Position numbers and translations under genes: made by a program. From the NCBI GenBank assembly GCA_029948255.1, contig JALIZF010001838.1, positions 882,343 to 946,342 on the forward strand: a stretch of DNA of 64,000 bases, in the 5' to 3' direction. Source of the stretch: Telmatactis stephensoni. Taxonomy: Eukaryota; Cnidaria; Anthozoa; Actiniaria; Isophelliidae. Below are positions 57,941-64,000 of the stretch, piece after piece. Each line of letters begins with the position of its first letter. The stretch's first letter is position 1. The notes under the pieces were generated by a model. That model worked only from the letters and a program-made list of their open reading frames with translations, made no database searches and had not been told where the DNA came from.

Positions 57941-59080
57941 TCGAGTTGCACATTTCGAGTTTCGAGTTACGCGCTAGACCACGCCCATTTTTTCCTGTGC
58001 CACAACCAGCGCGTAACTCGATGTCATTAAGAATTAAAGGTTAGTGACTTCGTTACGCGATAAGGGCATAACTCGAACTAACTCATACTGACTTACATCT
58101 TCGAGTTACGTAAATAATACGTTTATCAGGCCCGTCGCAAGCATATCGATAAGGGAGGTTCGATTTCCACCATATTCGGCTGGGACGAGGAAGTGCTTAA
58201 GTATTAGAGGTCCAGCTGGCCTTTGGAAAGTGAAATGAAAATTTTTATTAGGTAACTATTGTTCCAGGGATTTTGTTTTTTAAATTACGCAACATTTGAA
58301 AGCATTAAACTAATGTAAAAACGTTTATGTATTTTTCTTCACTGAAGACAAGAATTTTAAGCCGAGAGAAATTAGAGAAGAGAAATAGAATCCATTAAAA
58401 ACAGAAGAAGAAGAAGAAAAAGAAAAGTTGTTGACGCAGGCAGGACTCGAACCTATCACCCAAAGAAATTAGTATGCTAATTTTATGTAAAACCCCCAAA
58501 ATCGGACCATGCATCCAGACAAATCACTGAGTCATCGCATGTTACGTATAGGATGGAGATTTCGGCCCCTTCCGCGCTATCCGGTAGAACACAGCGAGCT
58601 TGCAGTCAAAGAGGGAGGAAACAGTCGGATCCTAGGCCGTAAATGACTGAACCTTACCACTAGGCTAACTGGTCTACTGAGGGATTTGAAGGACAAAATA
58701 ACCTAGTGTATCCTTGAATTGGCTGTCTATTGTTATGCAAATTACGTGATCCCGTGGCGCAGTCGGAAAACCCTTGAACTGTAAAGCAAGTGAGCAGATG
58801 TAAAAGCCGGTTTCGAAACCGGATAGGGCCGTGTTTTTTTTTTTTTTCTTTTTCTTTCTTTCTTTTTTCCTTTTTTTTTTTTTTTTTTATCCTGCCTCAA
58901 AATCAAAATAGGTTGTTGATTAAAAGAGCGACAGTCTTGTATATGTAAGCCGTTATGAGTTAGTTCGAATTATGCGAAGCCACTAACGTTTAATTTCTTA
59001 ATGACATCGAGTTACGCGCTGGGTGTGGCGCAAGAAAAAGTGGGTGTGGTCTAGCGTGTAACTCGAAGCGCGCAACTCGA
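57941..59080. mobile_element. TIR element of about 1.1 kb, GAGTTACGCGC ends
   Basis: The left arm of about 150 bp (TCGAGTTGCACATTTCGAGT, then GAGTTACGCGCTAGACCAC and GTAACTCGATGTCATTAAG) is matched inverted at the right end (58945-59080) with scattered differences. The centre holds tRNA-like pieces: a box-like ACTCGAACCTATCACCC near 58447 on the - strand, and GTGGCGCAGTCGG with GGTTTCGAAACC at 58755-58822 on the + strand, followed by a T-rich stretch (58836-58890). No transposase frame. Target duplication not clear. Confidence 0.65.
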
Positions 59081-59262
59081 GCGGATCCAGGATTATCTTC
59101 AGGAGGGGGTGCATCGTCTTCAGGAGGGGGTGCACCATCATATAAATTGGAAACTGCCGAGAGGATATTTTTGAAAAATATTGAGCAAAAGGACGCTAAG
59201 TCGTCTCAGGAGGGGATGCACACCCCTTGAACCCCCTCCCCCCAAATCCGCCCCGGCCCTGG
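59080..59262. mobile_element. MITE with GCGGATCCAGG end, copy 2
   Basis: GCGGATCCAGG at the left, AAATCCGCCCCGGCCCTGG at the right, and the same interior as 30346-30510 (GGGGGTGCACCATCATATAAATTGGA). It abuts the right end of the preceding TIR element without a gap. Confidence 0.7.
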
Positions 59263-59587
59263 CATGATTTTGAAAATTCCAGATACTAAATTAAATGCTA
59301 AATGCACAATACACACTTATTGTCACTGTACTTTTATTTTAGTACATGTTATCAAAGACAGTAATATATAAAGTGATGAGTGATTGATCAGTATATACAA
59401 AGTGTATTTTCTAGGTCTGCAAACTAGTCTGTATAATATATGACAAAAATAATATTGAAATGAAAGTGGTCAAAATATTGACCAACAAAAACTGCACAGC
59501 TACTGATTAATATGATTCCTTTGATGTTCCTATATCAACAAAACTGATCTGCTTTCTAATGCTACCAGTATCACTTTGTTGTTGATG

Positions 59588-60098
59588 ACCCAGGGGGGCT
59601 CGTGTGCCTCTTCACTTCAATTGACATTACAATTTCACCCAGATGAGGGCACTAATTTTTAAAATTCTAAAAGAGAATTGTCATGTGACCAGAATGTTTT
59701 TCATAGAAAGATACTGCATCAGAAACTATAGAAATTGATCACGTGACTAGATTGATTGATATATTGTTGTCACGTGATTGAATTTATGGATGAATTGTCT
59801 CGTGACTTGATTATATAGATAATTGTAAAAGACCTAATTGCATGTCACGTGACTAGAATGTATTAGAAAGAGATGTCATGTGATCAAGACCAAGAATTAC
59901 GTCACATGACTAGACTATTGTCACGTGACTTGATAGTATAGACAATTGTAAAAGACCTAAGAAATGAATGTCGCGTGACTTAGATATACGAGGATGATGC
60001 AAAACTAGAATGTCACATGATCGACTATAGACACAATACATGCATTTGAATGAAGCACATTGTATGCCTAATGATTTCCTTAGGCGACCCCCCTGGGT
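59588..60098. mobile_element. MITE carrying a cluster of CACGTG-like motifs
   Basis: The ends ACCCAGGGGGGCTCG and CGACCCCCCTGGGT are inverted. Inside lie about ten TCACGTGA-like motifs over some 330 bp. Exact CACGTG occurs at 59740, 59771, 59846 and 59922; variants such as CACATG, CATGTG, CTCGTG and CGCGTG make up the rest. They are spaced irregularly by 25-50 bp within a degenerate repeat (GTCACGTGACTAGA, AATTGTAAAAGACCTAA). No target duplication or frame is seen. Confidence 0.6.
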
Positions 60099-60336
60099 AA
60101 AGTCCTGTTCCCGGACCTGTAACAGTGGTCTTGAAGATGTTGGCAGATTGCTTGATGTTATTTGTTTTGTTGTTATTGCTGATTAGTAAGGAACCATGAA
60201 AAATATGACACTGATATAAAAATAATAAGTGTAAAAGGAGATCAGCATTTAGGATGCTGTCTTTAAATTAACTGTCTTTGTCTTCTAAAACTACTTTAAA
60301 TAAGCTTAATGTACATATTTACAAAAATTCGCTGAT

Positions 60337-63300
60337 TTATGCCATCCATCGTACGAGGAAAATCATATCGGAGCAAAAATCACGGACATCTTGAAAGCGC
60401 TTCTTGATTTTTCTGAGCCCTCTCAGGACGATGTTCCTTCTCTTTACGTCTTCTGTTTGCGTTTCTTTGGCTTCCTGGAAAATAATTAAGACCAGCAACA
60501 TTCAACAACACATAAAGAATACATTGAATGTTATCTGGGCTTCCGGTGTCGCGACACAAGACGTTACGGTAAATACGCAATTAGAGTAGATTCCGTATGA
60601 CTGTGAAAACGGTACCGCACAGTCACGGCACGGTTACGACAGGAATTTCAAATGTTTTTGCAGACAATACGGCACTGACACGGTCACGACACGGCGCGGT
60701 CCGTTTTACACTCATACGAAATCTGCGCTAACAAATGTAACATTTTGGTAATTTCACGCCCTGTTCACGTGCCATTCCTGTCTGTACGTGGTACTAGTAT
60801 ACTGTCTACTGAATTAATTTGCCACGCATACAATATACCTACCTTGATGGTAGCACACTTCGATTGAAGATTCTTCAGCTCTTGTTCAAGCGTCTGGTTC
60901 TTGTTCTAGAATGACAAAGAAAAGTTTCTTCGGAATCTCGATAAAGAGATGAAGTAAAACTTAAAGTAATGATGACGGACCTGTACTTCCTGAAGCTGAC
61001 TTTGTGCTTGTTGAAGTTGATCTTGCGTTTCTTGTAAAAGCATGTCTTTGCTAGAAGAAAGATTACGTTCCGTTAATTTCGAGCCTTTCTTCCTTCCTAG
61101 CTTCCTTCCTTCCTTCCTTCCTTCCTTCCTTCCTTCCCTCCCTCCCTCCCTCCCTCCCTCCCTCCCTCCTTTCTCCCTCTATCCCTCCTTCCCTTCCTTC
61201 TTTCTTTCCTTTCTTCCTTCCTTCTTTTCCTTCTCCTTCATTCCCCCTTCAAACTCTGATCATCTAAGCCACCTGAATATAGTTTACTTACCTTTTGATT
61301 TCTCTCAGCATATCATCCATCAGGCTTTCTTTCTTAAAGTTTCCCATTTCCTTCAAAACCTGTTCGAAATCCTTATTAATTTGTAAACTTTGCTCCATGA
61401 ATATCGCACTGTCCTCTTCGAGCCGTTGTTTCATGTAAAGCAACTCGGAATGGGTGCTTCTATAAGATTATGACAAATGTTAATTTAAAATAATTTTAAA
61501 AACTCTTTTTAACTTTGAGAAATTTCTTTTGTTGTTGTTGTTGTTTCTGAAGAAATAGAAAACGCACGCGCGTTCTGTGTGCAGATTTAGAGCACGCGGG
61601 GATTGATCAGAACACGAGAGAAGTGTCAAGAGAAGCCGAGGCGTTGCCGATGCACACAGCACTGCAGCGGGCAAGTTTTCTATTTCTTTTATAAAATACA
61701 AATTATTTGGCAAAGCATGTTTTGGAACCCTTTTTATACTACCAAAAATTGGAAATGAGCGCGAGAACGTGCGTGCTGCGTTTATATTTAGAGTTCACAG
61801 TAGACGCGTCCTTCGGCCAATGCATGAGTGCGCGCGCGTTATATTACACTATTTTATGATTTATGATACAAACCTTGCTTTTTCCTCTCTAAGGAGTTCT
61901 TTTGTTTCTTTCAACTCACGTTCTTTGCTAAAAAAGGTAACGCATAAAAGGTCATTCTATGAAAAATATCACTATTGTACTTTCGCTTGCTCATTCATTC
62001 ATTTATATCGTCCATTTGATCATTTATATCTGTCCGTTTGTTCGTTCGTTTGTTCGTTGATTTATTAACCTATCTATGCATATGCTATATATATCTTTTG
62101 ACAAACCTCTTTAATTCCTTCATTTGAGCTCTAATGAGGTCGTTTTTCCTGCAATATGAAAAAGTAATGATTAATACGCAAAAAACAAACAAACAAAATC
62201 TAGTAACATACATATAATCAAACTCTGAATCTACTCACCTTACTCTTTGTTCCTCAAAGCTTTGGTTGATGTCTTTCATGCTCTGAATTTCATCATCTTT
62301 CCTGTAAATAAATAATGAGCATGATTACTGCAATAATATAATCATATAACATGTTTTTCAGTTGGCTAGCTGAGCGGATATGTCAGGCAAGTCCGCGCCC
62401 TCCCACGTATCTTGCAATTGAGTAGCGTTCCTCATTTCAGAAGCGAGTGGGAAAAAACTAGTTGGTATTGGATCATTAAGTAAGTTTACAAACGAGCCAT
62501 TCGGTCACAGTAGTCCCCTCTCCGATCCCCCCCAAAAGATCTGACCATTTCAAAAGGGGTAACCTATTAAGAGGGGAAGGAGATTTCCTGTCTTCTTCCC
62601 TCTCCATTTCTGTTCTCCATCTCCACCCCTTCACCGCCCTCATCTCCCCGCAGCCTGTTACAACTACAAAGTGTTAACGCGCTAAATAGGTTTATCAATT
62701 ACGTTGTAAACTTAGACGTTTGTTTTAAGTATTGAAATAAAGACCTCTATTATTGCTGATTAGGTTTCTATCATTTGACTCTCAGTCTCTCAACGCGTAG
62801 TAGTACAGTCAATGACAAACCTGATATTCTCTTCTTGAAGTCTTTTGATCTCGTCCTTGTTACGCTGTGATTGAATATAAATGTTGTGAGTGGCGCTATG
62901 ATTGCTTCAACATCATTATTATCGTTATCATATATTTACTAGGTATTAACTTTATCTTATCAACTATATATAATTAATATTTGATGTAATTCAAACTATA
63001 TGATTTAGTGTACTACGTTTACCTTTTCGCTGTGGGATGGTAAATTTGCATGGACGCTGACATTACGTTTACTGACAAACAAAGGCGATAAGTTAATTAT
63101 TCGGATCATTTCTGAAAACATGACAATTATAGGATTCCACAACATGATACCCATTCAGGAAGTGAAGGAAGTAGAGGAATTGAGGGAGGGGATCGAAGAA
63201 TTAGCTGGTTCGGATGGGTGTAGGGTTTAATTTGGTCCAGATCAGTGGACCTTCTTTTTATTTGGGCTTCCTGTGTCGCGGAATTCGGCTATGATCAGTT

Positions 63301-63779
63301 GTGCATGTTCGAACTATTCACCAGTCTCAAAAATGCTCGATACTGCAGCTAAGATAAAAAAAACAAAAGAAATGCTGGCCAATGGCTGCTGGGTTTTTAT
63401 TGTATATTCATGTTAGCCTCGGAATCAAGTATTTTTAAGACTGGTCAATTAATCGAGACCAATAGTCCAGTTCCGAGATATGCTTCATCTGTCACACACT
63501 AAGATTTATAACGGGATACGCGCTAAAACTTTTGTCTTGTTACGAATGACTGAGCTTTATATATGCACGTAGCCTCGTCTTGATACTTTTGTATGTAGCA
63601 AGTAAAGTGTAGGTCGGAAGTGGGCTATTTACCTTATTGGTGTCTGTCCGTCGTTTCTTAGTTGATCTTCAAGAAGCTAAAATATCAAGTGAGTTTGTTA
63701 AAAAAACCGTCTGATTATGGTGAGAACATGTGCGATCACTTACCTTCTTTGCATCCAGGCAGGCAAAGAAATGATCCAT
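60337..63779 (-). CDS. Coiled-coil protein of unknown function, 11 exons
   Basis: Not evident as one reading frame; built from splice sites. Exons in transcript order: 63779-63744, 63676-63633, 63071-63023, 62864-62821, 62301-62239, 62148-62107, 61927-61874, 61459-61292, 61050-60981, 60905-60843, 60474-60337. All introns are GT-AG and all phases agree. The sum is 771 nt, 256 residues plus TAA. It starts MDHFFACLDAKK. Residues of about 50-220 are rich in Glu, Lys, Gln and Leu with heptad-like spacing (for example NKDEIKRLQEEN, KNDLIRAQMKELK, QTLEQELKNLQSK). The C-terminus is basic then hydrophobic (RGLRKIKKRF, ending MIFLVRWMA). No enzyme motif or signal peptide. Family not recognised. Cellular role unknown; a scaffold or cytoskeletal role is only a guess. 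The start could be one exon further upstream. Confidence 0.82.
61085..61250 (+). repeat. (CTTC)n/(CCCT)n microsatellite
   Basis: TTCCTTCC and CCCTCCCT runs in the intron between exons 8 and 9 of the coiled-coil gene. On the transcribed strand it is a purine tract. A 114-codon + strand frame (61042-61386) is a by-product. Confidence 0.85.
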
Positions 63780-64000
63780 GACAAACACAATAGACCTATA
63801 ACAGTAGATGAGTTTAGTTTTTATACAGGATTATTTAATTTGTTGGAGTTGCAGGCGCTTATATTAGTGAACTAAAAATATTTATCGGTGCGGCAAAACT
63901 TTCTTTGTTAAAAGGTCTTAAACACTCTTGATGTCCCTCAGTTCTGCCCATGACCAACACCACCACCAACAACAACAACAAACAAACAAAGAAGGAAACC

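Overview
The window looks like animal nuclear DNA from an anthozoan cnidarian (coral or sea anemone). It is AT-rich, has GT-AG introns, tRNA-derived SINEs, a CR1/L2-like LINE and many short inverted-repeat (MITE or foldback) elements. It also carries a tandem family of intronless class A GPCRs of the lineage-expanded kind common in corals. Nothing suggests bacteria. Species cannot be fixed from sequence alone.

Left part (1-29.4 kb): a decayed tandem array. Four GPCR copies lie on the + strand (1651, 8014, 13394, 23579), each in a duplicated unit with a shared upstream region, a TATA box at the same place, a shared 5' leader, a shared AATAAA-containing 3' region and a shared downstream module. 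Two more units (about 9.05-9.99 kb and 28.47-29.38 kb) have lost the receptor. Each receptor copy is damaged differently. Copy 1 is split by a 1.5-kb transposon with a TAA target duplication, copies 2 and 3 carry frameshifts, and copy 4 is open but its last ten residues are replaced by transposon sequence. The units differ mainly by insertions, and other units often supply the empty site, so several target duplications and element boundaries can be read directly.

Middle (29.4-32.5 kb): a broken LINE endonuclease fragment, repeat debris and a MITE, then apparently unique sequence that should include the promoter of the next gene.

32.5-53.0 kb: a complete KCNQ (Kv7) voltage-gated potassium channel gene on the + strand. 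I assembled it as 15 exons with consistent splice sites and phases, giving 873 residues: S1-S6, a TIGYGD filter, the KCNQ-type calmodulin-binding helices and the C-terminal assembly helix. Its introns hold several foldback elements. One ends 21 bp before exon 8, and a 370-bp pyrimidine tract fills most of intron 8.

53.0-60.3 kb: no gene seen; foldback elements, a TIR element of about 1.1 kb, a 0.18-kb MITE abutting it, and a MITE packed with CACGTG-like motifs.

60.3-63.8 kb: a gene on the - strand of 11 mostly tiny exons, joined here into a 256-residue coiled-coil protein of unknown function. Several exons are in-frame cassettes with similar starts, as if made by exon duplication. The channel and the coiled-coil gene converge on the intergenic region. 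I see no pathway linking the three gene groups.
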